The notes under the pieces: generated by a model
Told to the model about the DNA's origin: nothing
Databases searched by the model: none
What the model saw: the letters and a program-made list of their open reading frames with translations, nothing else
Translations under genes and position numbers: made by a program
In this document: positions 10,230-22,789 of the stretch, one piece after another
Layout: every line of letters begins with the position of its first letter
Numbering within the stretch: position 1 is the first letter of the stretch
Origin: Ovis canadensis
Lineage: Eukaryota; Chordata; Mammalia; Artiodactyla; Bovidae
NCBI RefSeq assembly: GCF_042477335.2
Contig: NC_091255.1
Coordinates: 15,044,501 to 15,108,500, forward strand
Direction of reading: 5' to 3'
Length of the DNA: 64,000 bases

Positions 10230-10590
10230 GCGAAATAAAAGTGTATTTCTCACACAACACAGCCTAATATCACCCTTTTTGCTCTCTCTGGTTCTGCTCC
10301 ACACAATTTATTTAGGAACCCAGGCTTCTTCCATCCGGTGGTTCTTCTACCTTCAAAGAATCCGAAAGTCATCTACAAGATCCTTAGCATCGAGCAGTCA
10401 GATAAAGGAAGAAATAATTGATGACAGATTTCAAAGAAGGTTTCTGAGGTTTGCCTGCAAGTGGATAGAAGCAATCTATGCAAGTATGTCATCAGTCAAA
10501 TAGTCACGTGACTTAAGCTGGAGCCTGGGAGAGGCAGTCCTGATATGTATACAGGGAAGAGTTTGATGAGCATTTAGCCAAGTCATTATG
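10230..10590. repeat. Probable ancient interspersed repeat, family unassigned
   Basis: Text such as 'ggaacccaggcttcttccat' and 'tagtcacgtgacttaagctg' reminds me of old mammalian LTR or DNA-transposon consensuses. A 91-codon plus-strand frame here (10228-10503) has a hydrophobic start but no known domain and is probably a by-product. Confidence 0.3.
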
Positions 10591-10689
10591 ACAGTTTCTT
10601 CTTTATATTGCTTAATTAGACTATAAAAGTAGTCTAAAATTCAGTAGTGCTTTTGTAGCTGTTAATATGTATTAAATCACTGCTCTTCA

Positions 10690-10800
10690 CCCATTCATTC
10701 ATTTAAAATCTCTTCGAGTTGCCTAAATGATACCAGTACTGTGCTAGGTAGACACCAGAATAGAACACTGAATAAGACATATCATTTGAATTATGGCAAC
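10690..10800 (-). mobile_element. L2 LINE 3' fragment
   Basis: 'cattcattcattt' and 'actgtgctaggtagaca' followed by 'aacactgaataagaca' resemble the antisense L2 3' end. From about 10800 to 11791 the DNA is unique with no gene seen. Confidence 0.4.
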
Positions 10801-11791
10801 AAGTCAAATCATATTCAAGTCACTTTGCTCTTGAATCTTAACTTTGTATAAATCTGCATCAGAGTTTTATATACCTTAACAGCCATGAATTTCTTTTGCA
10901 GTCTTGACTGAATCCAGCTCAGAGCTGGGTAAACAGAAACCAAAGTGTTACAGATTATGTATGATGTGATAAATCATCAAATATACTTTATAAATTTAAA
11001 GAGAGGCTAGATGAGTGGCTAAAATTCTGCAGAAACCCTTAACACAATAAGCAAAGAAAAAATGCCCAATTGAATTGGACAAAACATCAAATGAAGGTTC
11101 TCCAAGGGAAGGGAAGCTGCTTTCTGAATATGAGAAGCTCTCTCTGACCTCTACTCTGTGCCTGAAATAAGCAGTACAAACATTGTATTAACTCCCAGCA
11201 GGAGGGACTGACAGCAAAAAACAGAGCTTCCATTAAAGTCAAGGGAGACTGTAAACCTCACTAAGAACAAAGGGAGTTTCCTCCATTAGCCTATGGTAAT
11301 TTGGAAGAGCTCACAGCTCATAGAAAAGTGTAAATCTTTTGTCGACCTCCATTTCTAATGCACAACTTGGTTTCAGGCACAAAAGCTACTTGCTTTGCAC
11401 TACTTTGTCTTCTTTTTTCTCAGTAAAGCATTAAAAGAGAGTCTATTCCTTTCTGGGAAGGATGGCTTTCCTCCCCTTTTCTCATATTTCTCAACACCTG
11501 TTGGGCAGCTGCTGCAGTCTGCCAGAGCAATGGCTGCATTTGCAAGGACTAAATTCTAACAATATGGAGAGTTAGTGATACTTAGGGATTTGCAATATGA
11601 ACTTGACTATAGTAGATTGCAGGAACCACGCTCTCACATTTCCCATGTACTTCTGTGCTCTCTATTAATAAGCAATAAAAATAACAGGGCAGCTGAGCTC
11701 ACTGGTTGTGTAGCTATGAATCTTTCCTACATCTGTATATAACCATATAAACACAGCACTTATATACCTCTACACTATGAACATATCTGGA

Positions 11792-13822
11792 TCAGTTCAG
11801 TTCAGTCACTCAGTCATGTCCAGCTCTTTGTGACCCCATGAATCGCAGCACACCTGGCCTCCCCGTCCACCACCAACTCTCAGGGTTCACCCAAACCCAT
11901 GTCCATTGAGTGGTGATGCCATCCAACCATCTCATCCTCTGTCGTCCCCTTCTCCTCCTCTGTCATCCCCTTCTCCTCCTCAATCTTTCCCAGCATCAGG
12001 GTCTTTTCAAATGAGTCAGCTCTTCACATCAGGTGGCCAAAGTATTGGAGTTTCAGCTTCAACATCAGTCCTTCCAATGAACAGCCAGGACTGATCTTTA
12101 CGATGGACTGGTTGGATCTCCTTGCAGTCCAAGGGACTCTCAAGAGTCTTCTCCAATACCGCAGTTCAAAAGCCTCAATTCTTTGGCACTCAGCTTTCTT
12201 TATAGTCCAACTCTCACATCCATACATGACCACTGGAAAAACCATAGCCTTGACTAGATGGACCTATGCTGGCAAAGTAATGTCTCTGCTTTTGAATATG
12301 CTGTTTAGGTTGGTCATAACTTCCTTTCCAAGGAGTACGTGTCTTTTAATTTCATGGTTGCAATCACCATCTGCGGTGATTTGGAGCCCCCAAAAATAAA
12401 GTCAGCCACTGTTTCCACTGTTTCCCCATCTATTTGCCATGAAGTGATGGGACCAGATGTCATGATCTTCGTTTTCTGAATGTTGAGCTTTAAGACAACT
12501 TTTTCACTCTCCTCTTTCACTTTCATCAAGAGGCTCTTTAGTTCTTCTTCACTTTCTGCCATAATGGTGGTGTCGTCTGCATATCTGAGATTATTGATAT
12601 TTCTCCCAGCAATCTTGATTCCAGCTTGTGCTTTTTCTGCACAGCGTTTCTCATGATGTTCTGCATGTAAGCTAAATAAGCAGGGTGACAATATACAGAC
12701 TTGATGTACTCCTTTTTCTATTTGAAACCTGTCTGTTTTTCCATGTCCAGTTCCAACTGCTGCTTCCTGAGTTGCATACAGGTTTCTCAAGGGGCAGGTC
12801 AGGTGGTCTGGTATTCCCATCTCTTTCAGAATTTTCCACAGTTGATTGTGATCCACACAGTCAAAGGCTTTGGCATAGTCAATAAAGCAGAAGTAGATGT
12901 TTTTTTTTCAAACTCTCTTGCTGTTTCGATGATCCAGAGGATGTTGACAATTTGATCTCTGGTTCCTCTGCCTTTTCTAAAACCAGCTTGAACATCTGGA
13001 AGTTCATGGTTCACATATTGCTGAAGCCTGGCTTGGAGACTTTTGAGCATTACTTTACTAGCATGTGAGATGAGTGCAATTGTGCTGTAGTTTGAGCATT
13101 CTTTGGCATTGCTTTTCTTTGGAATTGGAATGAAAACTGACCTTTTCCAGTCCTGTGGCCACTGCTGAGTTTTCCAAATTTGCTGGCATATTGAGTACAG
13201 CACCTTCACAGCATCATCTTTCAGAATTTGAAATAGCTCAACTGGAATTCCATCACCACCACTAGCTTTGTTCATAGCGATGCTTCCTAAGGCCCACTTG
13301 ACTTCACATTCCAGGATGTCTGGCTCTAGGTGAGTGATCAGACCATCATGATTATCTGGGTCATAAAGATCTTTTTTGTACAATTTCTGTATATTCTTGT
13401 CACCTCTTCTTAACATCTTCTGCTTCTGTTAGGTCCCTACCATTTCTGTCCTTCATTGTGCCCATCTTTGCATGAAATATTCCCTTGATATCTTTGATTT
13501 TCTTGAAGAGATCTCTAGTCTTTCCCATTCCATTGTTTTCCTCTATTTCTTTGCATTGATCTCTGAGGAAGGCTTTCTTATCTCTCCTTGCTATTCTTTG
13601 GAACTCTGCATTCAAATGGGTATATCTTTCTTTTTCTCCTTTGCTTTTCACTTGCCTTCTTTTCACAGCTATTTGAAAGACCTCCTCAGAAACCATTTTG
13701 CTTTTTGGCATTTCTTTTTATTGGGGATGGTCTTGATTCCTGTCTCCTGTACAATGTCACAAACCTCCATCCATAGGTTATCAAGCACTCTGTCTATCAG
13801 ATCTAGTCCCTTAAATCTATTT
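11792..13822 (-). mobile_element. BovB LINE, longest copy in the window
   Basis: Antisense copy of about 2 kb from the (TGAACT)-type 3' tail at 11792 to the linker after the endonuclease at 13822. It contains the whole reverse-transcriptase region. The endonuclease is missing: 5' truncation is usual for BovB. It is better preserved than the others but has frameshifts near 13400, 12850 and 12300. Confidence 0.92.
12314..13711 (-). pseudogene. BovB reverse-transcriptase remnant with intact YADD
   Basis: Three minus-strand frames together cover linker and RT: 13711-13400 (linker, KKAFLRDQCKEIEENN), 13416-12826 (KASGGDGIPVELF, SVFIPIPKK, QAGFRKGRGTRDQI, the finger and early palm motifs) and 12856-12314 (LSPCLFSL, then LRYADDTTIMAE with both catalytic Asp residues). 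The palm motif holding the first catalytic Asp, normally just before FDCVDH, is disrupted by a frameshift near an 8-T run at about 12900. The C-terminal domain continues at 12245-12024 (VMYGCESW). RT would copy BovB and Bov SINE RNA at the nick; this copy cannot make the full protein. Confidence 0.85.
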
Positions 13823-13914
13823 ATGGATTTAAATTCTATATCTGGATATCTAGCTTTATACTTTATCCAGATCTGCTGGACACAATAATGATTCCTTAAT
13901 TGCACTATCGTGCC

Positions 13915-14150
13915 AGTTAACACAGAGCATTTATGAGGTGCTAGGCAGTGTTCTAAGCATTTTATAAACATCAATACATTCAAAGCTCAAACAACCATAA
14001 GAGGTAGCTAGGATTGTGATCCTTGTTTCACAAGGGAAGAAAAGAAACCTCAGAAGAGTTCAGCATCTTACCCATGCCACAGAGCTAGTAAGTGGCAGAG
14101 CAAGGATTTCATTTGGATAGTCTGGATACACAGTCCATGATTTTAACTAG
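13915..14150 (-). mobile_element. MIR SINE
   Basis: Antisense MIR, well preserved: 'gctaggcagtgttctaagca', 'agaaacctcagaagagttca' and 'gagctagtaagtggcagagc' in consensus order. The 300 bp after it are AT-rich with no gene. Confidence 0.8.
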
Positions 14151-14452
14151 TGTGTAACACTCACTCTTAAAATTCTATATTACATTTGTTAAACTACACT
14201 TCATAGTACAAAATGAAGATTATTATTATATTTTTAATTTGCAACAAGCCATTGAAATAAGTAGAACAAATGTTAATGCAACCATTGTTCATATATTTAT
14301 TCATCTCCCATGATAAAAGTGAAATTCAGAGAAATAGAGTGGCTTTTTAAGGCTAACAGAGTTGATAAGTGAGGGAGCAAGAATATTCTGCAACCTGATT
14401 TCATGTGTAAATTTTATGTATTTTATAGTATATAATATATCATATATTTAAT

Positions 14453-14736
14453 GTATGCTGTGCTGTGCTTAGCACTCAGACCATTTGTGACCCCATGGAC
14501 TATAACCCACCTGGCTCCTCGGTCCATGGGGTTCTCCAGGCAAGAATTCTGGAGAGTTGCATGCCCTCCTCCAAGGGATCTTCCCAACCCAGGGATCAAA
14601 CCCAGGTATCCCGCATTGCAGGTGGATTCTTTACCATCTGAGCTACCAGGGAAGTCCATGAATACTGGAGTGGATAGCCTATCCCTTCTCCAGAAGCTTT
14701 TCCCAACCCAGGAATAAAACCAGGGTCTCCTGCAAT
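14453..14736 (-). mobile_element. Bov-tA SINE with doubled tRNA-derived unit, truncated
   Basis: Antisense: tail 'gctgtgctgtgcttag', A unit, one complete head unit (to about 14655) and part of a second ending at 'ccagggtctcctgcaat'. Confidence 0.85.
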
Positions 14737-14757
14737 ATTTTATGTATATATAAACAT

Positions 14758-14880
14758 ATATACATCACATGTACACCCATGGCGGATTCATGTCAATGTA
14801 TGGCAAAACCAATACAGTATTGTAAAGTAAAATAAAGTAAAAAGTAAAATTAAAAATAAATAAATAAAATTTTTAAAAAA
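14758..14880 (+). mobile_element. Ruminant L1 3' end
   Basis: Carries 'catgtacacccatggcggat', 'tatggcaaaaccaatacagt' and an A-rich tail. Its tail pattern (gtaaaataaagtaaaa) is shared with the L1 end at 25053-25146, indicating one source subfamily. Confidence 0.8.
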
Positions 14881-15711
14881 TGAAATGAAAAACACTAGTG
14901 GAAAAGTTGACAAAATTTTAATAAAGTTCATTATTCTTCCCTTGTGAAAAAAAAATATATATACATCTATATGAGGTATTCAGAATCTAATGAACCCAGT
15001 TCCTGGGTATTTATAATATTTAATATTTAATTATATATAATAATATATTTATATAAAATAATAATGAAAATGCTTTGGAAATTACATTTAAAGACAAACA
15101 CATTAACTTGAAATGCAACACATTATCCAGATCTTATCAATACAATTTTTATTTAGAGTTTTTAATGAATTGAAATGCCCTACTCTAGGTAGACAGGTAA
15201 AAATGATACTTTATAATTTAAAAGATTTGAGTTCCATAACTCTTGTAAAAAAATTCATTACTTATTAAAAAAAACAGTTGCAGGTTTCTTATAATAATCT
15301 AATAAACCAAGTTATTAAAATTTCAGATCCCTTCAACATTCCACAGATATTTTTTATACCTGTGGAGGTTTAAAAGAAATGAGATGAAAAATCTCCTGAG
15401 CCTGGCATCTGCTCTTAGTTCTGCTAGCAACCGGTTGCTGGTAATCAGAAACTAGTTCGTCAGCTTCTCTGGGTTTTAATTACTCACTTAAAAAATGGGC
15501 CTAGGGATATCATTTGTATATTTTCACAGAGCCTTGGAGTCTGACCAGTAGTCCCTCAACATGTCTTCAAGCAATAAAGGTGACAAGAAAGGGTAGTCAT
15601 TGCTAGCTGTGACCTTGAACATCTGGGTCCCATATTCAGTGATATTCTGGCAGAACCAGGCTAAAAGAGGTGTTGTGTTTGGTCTTTCTGAATTTGAGGA
15701 TGTTTGTTTCT
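14881..15711. other. AT-rich unique sequence, no gene seen
   Basis: Includes an alternating AT tract at about 15010-15065. A 109-codon minus frame at 15524-15853 has no recognisable domain and runs into an L2 remnant. Confidence 0.4.
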
Positions 15712-15895
15712 CCATGAAATAATTATTGAGCACCAACTGTGTGTCCGAATGGTGATATGCACTGGATAAAGAGCTAGACATTAACACTGAAAACCCAGAT
15801 CTTGTGGAATTTACATTGGATTTGAGGAAGCAAGACCTTAAGCAAATGAACAAACACTGTATAACATGTCAAGAGCTCGTAAGAGCTATGAAATA
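15712..15895 (-). mobile_element. L2 LINE 3' fragment
   Basis: 'attattgagcaccaactgtg' and 'cagatcttgtggaatttaca' follow the antisense L2 3' consensus. Confidence 0.5.
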
Positions 15896-15897
15896 GA

Positions 15898-16255
15898 AGT
15901 GCCGTGGTGTTGGAGAAGACTCTTGAGAGTCCCTTAGACTGCAAGGATATCAAACCAGTCAATCCTAAAAGAGAAGTCCTGAATATTCATTGGAAAGACT
16001 GATGCTGAAGTGAAACTCCAATACTTTGGCCACCTGATGTGAACAACTGACTCATTAGACAAAGACACTGATGCTGGGAAAGACTGAAGGCAGAGGAGAA
16101 GGGGATGAAAGAAGATGCCGGTTGGATGGCATCACCTACTCAATGGACATGAATTTGAGCAAGCTCTGGGAGTTGGTGATGGACAGGGAAGCCTGGCGTG
16201 CTGAAGTCCATTAGGTCACAAAGAGTCAGGCATGACTAAGCAACTGGATTGAACT
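15898..16255 (+). mobile_element. BovB LINE 3' fragment
   Basis: Sense copy of the last 360 bp of BovB: 'gtgttggagaagactcttga', 'ctttggccacctgatg' and 'catgactaagcaactg'. C-terminal codons are frameshifted. Confidence 0.9.
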
Positions 16256-16962
16256 TAAATCATGGAGGAAAATAAAGCAGGGGAAGGATGAGGAAATAAA
16301 ATGGAGAGGGTTTTACTTCCCATTCAATTGCAAGTGATTTAATTGATAATGAGGCTATTTATAGTCATTATTCATCTAATTTGTTGCAAATATTTTTTAG
16401 TGCAGAAATATTGAACAATTAGATATTGCCCCAGATCTTTTTTTTGGTATGATATGTCTTTTTTAATTGAGGTATACTATACTGACATACTATATTCTAT
16501 TAGTTTCAGGAGTACATCATAGTGGTTCAACATTTATATACATTACAAATTGTTCACTACAGTAAGTCTAGCAACCAGCTGTCACCCTACAAAGTTATTA
16601 CATTATTGGCTGTATTTCCTACACTGTACATTACATCCCCATGACATTTATTTTATAAATAAAAGCTTGTATATCTTAATCCCCTTCACCTATTTTGCCC
16701 AGCTGCTAAGCCTATCCCCTCTGGCTACCAACAGTTGTTTTCTTTATCTATGAGTCTGTTTCTATTTGGTTTTATTATTCATTTGTTTTGTTTTTTATAT
16801 TTCACATATAAGTGAAACCGTACACTATTTGTCTTTCTCTGACTTATTTTACTTAGCATAACACCCTCTAAGTCCATTCATGTTGTCCCAAATGCAAGAT
16901 TTCATTCTTTTTTATGTCATATACCTGTATGACTGTCTGCATCTATTTACATCTTTTTAAAT

Positions 16963-17547
16963 TTAATTTTTTTTTAAATTGGAGTATACTTGTTTTGGTT
17001 TTCCCTGGTGGCTCAGACCGTAAAGCGTCTGCCTGTAATGTGGAAGACCTGGGTTCAATTCCTGGGTCGGGAAGATCCCCTGGAGAAGGAAATGGCAATC
17101 CACTCCAGCACTCTTGCCTGGAAAATCCCATGGACAGAGGAGCCTTGATAGGCTACAGTCCATGGGGTCGCAGAGTCAGACACGACTGAGCGACTTCACT
17201 TTCACTCTCACTTTCATACTTGTTTTACCGTGTTGTATGACTTTTTGCTATACAACACGAGTCAGCTATAAGTGTACATATATCCCTCCCTCTTGAGCGT
17301 CCCTACTCCCCACATGCCACCCCTCTAGGCTGCCACAGGCCGCCAAGCTGAGCTCTCTCTGCCATATAGCAGCTCCCCACTAGCTATCTATGTTACACAT
17401 GGTAGTGTACATGGCGGCGCTTACTCTCTCAGCTCGTCCCACCCTCTCCTTCCTCTTTTGTGTGGACAAGTCCATTCTCTATTCGTGTCCTGCAAATAGC
17501 TTCATCGGAACCATTTTCCTAGTGTTTGCTGGCTACCTGTAATTATG
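16963..17547 (-). mobile_element. Younger L1 3' end nested in the older L1
   Basis: A second antisense L1 3' UTR starts with the A-tail complement (aatttaattttttttt) and continues to about 17547. The older L1 reads through on both sides: 'catctttttaaat' at the left joins 'ttttcaatccattcatctg' at the right. Flanking acatctttttaaat (16949-16962) and acaccttttcaat (17548-17560) look like an eroded target-site duplication. Confidence 0.65.
16997..17215 (+). mobile_element. Bov-tA SINE nested in L1
   Basis: Full-length Bov-tA: head 'ttttccctggtggctcag', B-box-like 'gggttcaattcctggg', A unit and tail 'gactgagcgacttcactttc'. It is flanked by a perfect 11-bp duplication atacttgtttt (16986-16996 and 17216-17226). 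Confidence 0.93.
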
Positions 17548-17654
17548 ACACCTTTTCAATCCATTCATCTGTTCACGGACACTTACATTGCTTCCATAGC
17601 TCAACTATTGTAAATAACACTGCAATGAACCTAGGAGTGCATATATATTTCAAA

Positions 17655-17870
17655 CTAGTGTTTCGGTTTTCGTCTAGGTAAATACCTAGGAGCGGAATTG
17701 CTGGATCGTATGGCAGTTGTATGTTTAGCTTTTTGAGGAACATGTATACTGTTTCCCATTGAAAGCACCAATTTGCATTCCCACCAACAGTGCCTAAGTG
17801 TTTCTGTTTCTCCGTTTCCTGACCAACACTTGTTATTTGTTGTCGGTTTCAATAATAGCCACTCTGACAA
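17655..17870 (-). pseudogene. L1 ORF2 C-terminal remnant
   Basis: Minus-strand frame with NNKCWSGNGETETLRHCWWECK, the Cys/Trp-rich C-terminal segment of L1 ORF2. It then loses the frame (the usual QPLW block is not readable). Inactive fossil of the older L1. Confidence 0.75.
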
Positions 17871-18919
17871 GTATGAGGTGATATATCATTGTGGTTTTGA
17901 TTTGTGTTTCCATGATGATTCATGATGCTGAGCATCTTTTTGTGTGTCTGTTGGTCTTCCCTAGAAATATGTCTCTTCAGGTCCTGTGCTCATTTTTAAT
18001 CAGATTTTTTAAAAAATATTTGAGTTTTGTGAGTTCTGTATATATTTTTGGTATTAACCTCTTATCTAACCTGTCATTTGCAAATACCCTGTCTCAGTCA
18101 GTAGGTTGCTTTTTCATTTTAACAACGATTTCTTTCACCATGCAAAAACTGTTTAGTTTGATGCTGTTTCATTTGTTTATTTTTGCTTTTTTTTTTTGCC
18201 TTTGCCTTAGGAGACAAATTAAAAAATTACTGCTAAGATTGATGTCAAATAGAGTACTGCTTATGTTTTCTTCCAGGAGTTTTATGATTTCAGGTCTTAC
18301 ATTTAAGTCTTTAAACCATTTTTAGTTTATTTTTCCACATGATATTAAAAAGTGATCCAGTTTCATTATTTTGCATGTGGCTATCCAGTTTCCCCAACAC
18401 CATTGATTTAAGGGACTACCTTTTCCCCATCATATATTCTTGACTCCTTTGCTGTAGATTAATTGACTATATGAACATGGGTTTGTCTCTGTGTTTTGTA
18501 TTCTGTTCTATTGATATATGTGTCTATTTTTATGCCATACGTTTTTTTACTACTATTGTTTTGTAATATTGCTTGAAATTGGGGAGCATGATACCTCCAG
18601 CTCTGTTCTTTGTTTTTAAAAGACTGTTTGGCTGCCCTGAATCTTGCCAGAGGTATGTGTTATATACAGCATGTGCATGTAAATTTATGCAATAAAACAA
18701 TTTATGCTAAAGCACAACTGTACTGAGATTTCAGATAAGAGATTATGGAGGTCTCCAAGCCAGACTTCAGGAAAGTGGCCAGAGCTGAAAATATAAAAGC
18801 GAAAGGCACGATTTTGTAGATGGTGTTTTGTTAAAGCAAAGCTACTGGCTGTTACCTGGTGACAAGAAGAGGAATAAAGATTGAATTGTGGCTCATACCA
18901 CGTTTTAGAGTGACAACCT

Positions 18920-19070
18920 GGGAGAACAACAAAGATTGTCCAGAAAGCAAATGAAGAAAGTGTTTTAAGGGCACTACAGGAAGGCATGATCAGCTGTGGG
19001 GAATGCAGCTAACAGGTCAGGAAAAATGAGGATTGAGCAAGTGAAAGAACGGCAGCAGCGAGATTGAGCA
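18920..19070 (-). mobile_element. L2 LINE internal fragment
   Basis: 'aagtgttttaagggcactac', 'atgatcagctgtggggaatg' and 'acaggtcaggaaaaatgagg' match the antisense L2 coding region. It may extend left to about 18700. Confidence 0.5.
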
Positions 19071-19264
19071 TCCTTGCTTTTTTCACCACCACTGGGAGGG
19101 TTCACTATACAGATAGTCCTTGATAAACCAATTTCAGATACATTCTGCATCTAAAATGACTCCGTCATAGTCACTTCTTTGATTCACTGCTTAAATTATT
19201 AGCGTTTCCTGGAAGTCATGGACACAATACAATAAAAAATAAGAAAAAAAAAAAAACATTCCAA

Positions 19265-19465
19265 ACACAGATGGACCTGGGTTCAAAACCCACACCTAAC
19301 TGGGTTGCTCACATTTTCATAAATCACACTTAGACAAGTTATGTAACATCGCTGCATCTCAGTTTTCTTATCTGAAAAGTCAGGTTATTAATAGCAATCT
19401 CAAATGTTTATTAAAGATGAAAAGAAACAACCTACGCAAAGGGCTTTAGCACATAACAGGTCATC
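19265..19465 (+). mobile_element. MIR SINE
   Basis: Sense MIR: 'gacctgggttcaaaaccca', 'gacaagttatgtaacatc', 'gcatctcagttttcttatct' and 'agggctttagcacataacag'. Confidence 0.75.
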
Positions 19466-22381
19466 AAGTTTTCCCTCTGTTTTTTAGGAAAGTGGACAAC
19501 CTATAAACGAGAAGCATGGAGATGAGGGCAAAGCATGCACTGAATGGGATCACAGGAGATGTGGACTGGGACTCTGGCCCCAGCAGCTACATTATGTGAA
19601 ACTCCAGGTAACTTACATCATATTCCTAAAGTTTTGAATCAAAGATCAACAGCCAACAGATCCCAACTACCACTTCGTTTTTTTATTGAAATTATACTTT
19701 AGTTGGTTTGTTGACTAGTTTGTATCACTCTTTAGTTTTCCACAGTTTTCATACTTTCTTCATAACAGCACACATTTAATTTATGTACCTGACCCTGAAT
19801 TGATTTGAGTTTGCAGGCCTTGGAGTAAATCATATGTCTGGTCCCTTTAGAGTATTTTATTAGTTTTGTAGCTAGCATTCCAAGATGTCCTTTTTCAGGG
19901 CATGTCTATGGATAGAACATCAAAGCATAATGCTTAGGGTCTATGTGCTTTTCAACACCCTGCAGAAAGTTTTAGACCTAAAGCAAAATGATTGGCTCTC
20001 AAGAAAAATGAACAGCAAAATTAAATCATAAATTGTACACAAAATACATAACAGCAGGTCAACCATTCAACAGCAATTGGATTAAGGTAGATTTGTACTA
20101 AAAATAAAGTTTAAGTCACAAGAATAAAAGTAAAATGTATTCATTGGGCAACATAGAATTAGAGGAGATTATCAAAACTATTTAAAAAAATAAGGACAAA
20201 ATTCCATTCCGTTTTAATGTGGAGGTATAAGATGGAATTCTTTATGAACTATAGTTGCATTTTTGTTCTCTTGTCAAACTTCTTGGAAAATGTATCTAAT
20301 AACGTTTTACTTTTTTCATTCATTTTTTCTACAGATTTCTCCAAGTTAACAGAGGAGTAAGGAAGGGAATAGTCATAGATGTTTCTTATTCATGCATTTT
20401 TCCCTACTGTAGGCACCCTTGTTTCCTTAAAACTTAGCTCAGTGTAGGGGCTCAGTAATATTTATTGGCTTAAATAGCTGCTGAAGGAAAGGTAAGGACA
20501 ACAGGGCTTGGGTGCCTGAAGGGGGGATAAAATATAAGGTTTTGTTTTGTTCTTCATAAGATATATGAACTCTAACATTGGTTAGAGAAGTAATACTCCC
20601 AGTATCCCTTAATTCTCTAAGTTGCTGCCAAAGAGGCGTAGGTATTAGGTCTACTCAGGTTTCTGGAAACTCTTTTATTTTCTGACTTAATGGGATAGAT
20701 GCAGCTGGTGTGGCTTTTTATTTATTTATTTATTTATTGCCTTGAATCTTGGTGTGATTTCTGGAGGAGTGAATAACACACTGACAACATAAATTGATAA
20801 GTCAACCTGCTGGGATGGTGGAGAGGCTGAAGGACATTGAATCCTTTAAGCCACTGGCAAACTGCTGCCTTAGACTTGGACTGTATACTTCCATGTTGCT
20901 TATTATGAGTGAAAATTGAACCCTATTTGTGTAAGCCACAGAAAATCGAGGGGGTGTTTCTTTTTTGTTTTTGTTTTCAACAGTAGCCCAAAATATGTCT
21001 GATTGCTGTACCATGTGGAGAAATGGTTAACACACAAGCAAGAGGAAGGTCACTGGCATTAAGGAAATACAGAAACTCTCAAGTCAAGAAGCTGGAAGAA
21101 TCTTCTGGAATTCTTCTGGAAGCAAAGTGACTTTTCAGGTACACAACTGAAAATCAAATAAGTAAAGCAGTTAAGAAAACCTCCATGGTTGGGAAAGTGG
21201 GGAATGGAAACTAGATATTTATACCCCAAAATCCAAACTATCCAAGTGGATGATGGAACTACCAGATACCCAGTAGAGATTACCTAAATCCAGAACACAG
21301 CTTCCTGGTACCAAAGATGATACTGAAACAGAAGTTAGCACAAAGGAGATGATGCCCTTTATAATAGTCATCTCCGCATCTTAATTTTCTTATCAGCAAT
21401 TTTGGCAAGAATATGGATGGCAGATGATTAAGTTGAACTCCTTGAAATTGCATGAAATAAAGATTTTCTCTGGTCAAGTCATAAAGCGTCCCCTACTAGA
21501 CTGTGATATACTTAAAGGGAGGAAGGGAAGGGGAAAGAAGTTTGCATATATTGGGTCTAAGGGACTGTGGAACAAGGATTTGGAGATGATTCCCAGGAAG
21601 TATTTAGAGTGTTTTATAGTGGTTTATGAAAAACTGATTTTTTCATAACAGTTGGAGAAGGACAGTTGGGGAAGGAAGTTATTTTTGTCCTATGGCTATT
21701 TACGCTAAACATGTATTCAGAGGTTTCCAAAAGCGTGTTATCCTTAGGATACGTATTATAATTTCTTTCCCAGTTTCATCGGTTGTATTTTTTTTTTTTT
21801 TTTTTGTCTTTGGGGTTAGAGTCACTCCTCTTATCTGGGTGTGACCACTCACTTCACCATGGAGTGGTGCAGATGAACTGAAAGCTGTGCTTTTCGTCTC
21901 CATGCCCATCACTGACTTCTGTTTTTTTAACAGAGACACAATCAAGCAGTGGGTTATAGGCTGATTCGGAGCCTTCTCTGGGCCTTAGTTTCCACATTAG
22001 AAAACAAGGCAGTGAGTAGGTACTCACAAAAGTGCCTCCCAGCTTTGGACATTCTACAGTCCTGGAATTCTACAGCACAGATGCTATCACCTGTCAGCCT
22101 CAATAAACAGAAAGCTGACTTGACTCCATTCATTTTCCAGAAACGCAGAGTCAGTCATCCTCTGAGAGTAGATAGTTTGCGTCAACTTTCTTAGATAAAG
22201 GGTAATTCAGCAACATTAATATGCTATTCTACAGAATGAACCTGAATTCTGTAGACTTCTAAAACACAAATAAAGGTCCTTTTTTCTTTGAAATCTGAGG
22301 TAAAGAGTATCATTAATAAGAGAGGGAGGATGAAATTGGTATTGTCCTAAAAGCTCAATGTTCTGATTTTGACTCATCTGT
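19466..22381. other. Largely unique sequence, no gene seen
   Basis: Nearly 3 kb with little recent repeat content. It holds a faint sense L2 end (20405-20480), an imperfect (TTTA)n run near 20717-20738 and a 20-T run near 21788-21806. Open frames of 65-81 codons show no domains. Regulatory elements could hide here, but nothing in the sequence alone proves one. Confidence 0.45.
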
Positions 22382-22513
22382 GAGTGAAATTCATTCAGTC
22401 ATGCCCAACTCTTGGCGACCACATAGACTGTAGCCTCTGTCCATGGAATTCTCCAGGCAAGAATACTGGATGCAAGCAGATTCTTTATTGCCTGAGCCAC
22501 CAAGGAAGCCCTT
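22382..22513 (-). mobile_element. Bov SINE with internal deletion
   Basis: Antisense A unit (cattcagtcatgcccaac ... ctccaggcaagaatactgga) joined directly to the end of the head (gcctgagccaccaaggaagc). The middle is missing. Confidence 0.8.
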
Positions 22514-22789
22514 GACTCTTCTGAATGACCTCAAATTAGCTGCCCCTTTATATAATATCTTGACAAGAAAACTTCTTTTTTAGAATTACATAGCTCTAAT
22601 TAAATATCTGCTGCTTGTCATAATCTATGCTAGGGCAGTTCATAGTTTAATTATATGCTAGACAATCATCAACTCCAAAGGATATTGTCATGCATTCTTG
22701 TATTTCCAGAACCTACTACAGCACCTGTCATGCTGAAGACAACCACAGATACCTAAGGTACTTGCAATAACAATTACTTCCTATGAAGT

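Larger units (their letters stand above)
16457..18640 (-). mobile_element. Older L1 LINE (3' UTR and ORF2 end)
   Basis: Antisense L1. From the left come the 3' UTR ('ttttttaattgaggtata', 'ttcattcttttttatg') and then the ORF2 C-terminal region (17650-17870). Upstream ORF2 blocks follow, such as 'ccaacaccattgatt' and 'ctccagctctgttctttg', up to 18640. It is interrupted at 16963-17547 by a second L1 3' end. Confidence 0.85.

Noticed and set aside
13472-13888. 138-codon hydrophobic plus-strand protein
   Set aside because: Antisense shadow of the BovB linker/RT region, continuing by chance into unique DNA.
17891-18325. 144-codon hydrophobic plus-strand protein that looks like membrane segments
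   Set aside because: Antisense of A-rich L1 ORF2 sequence; T-rich codons give Phe/Leu runs.
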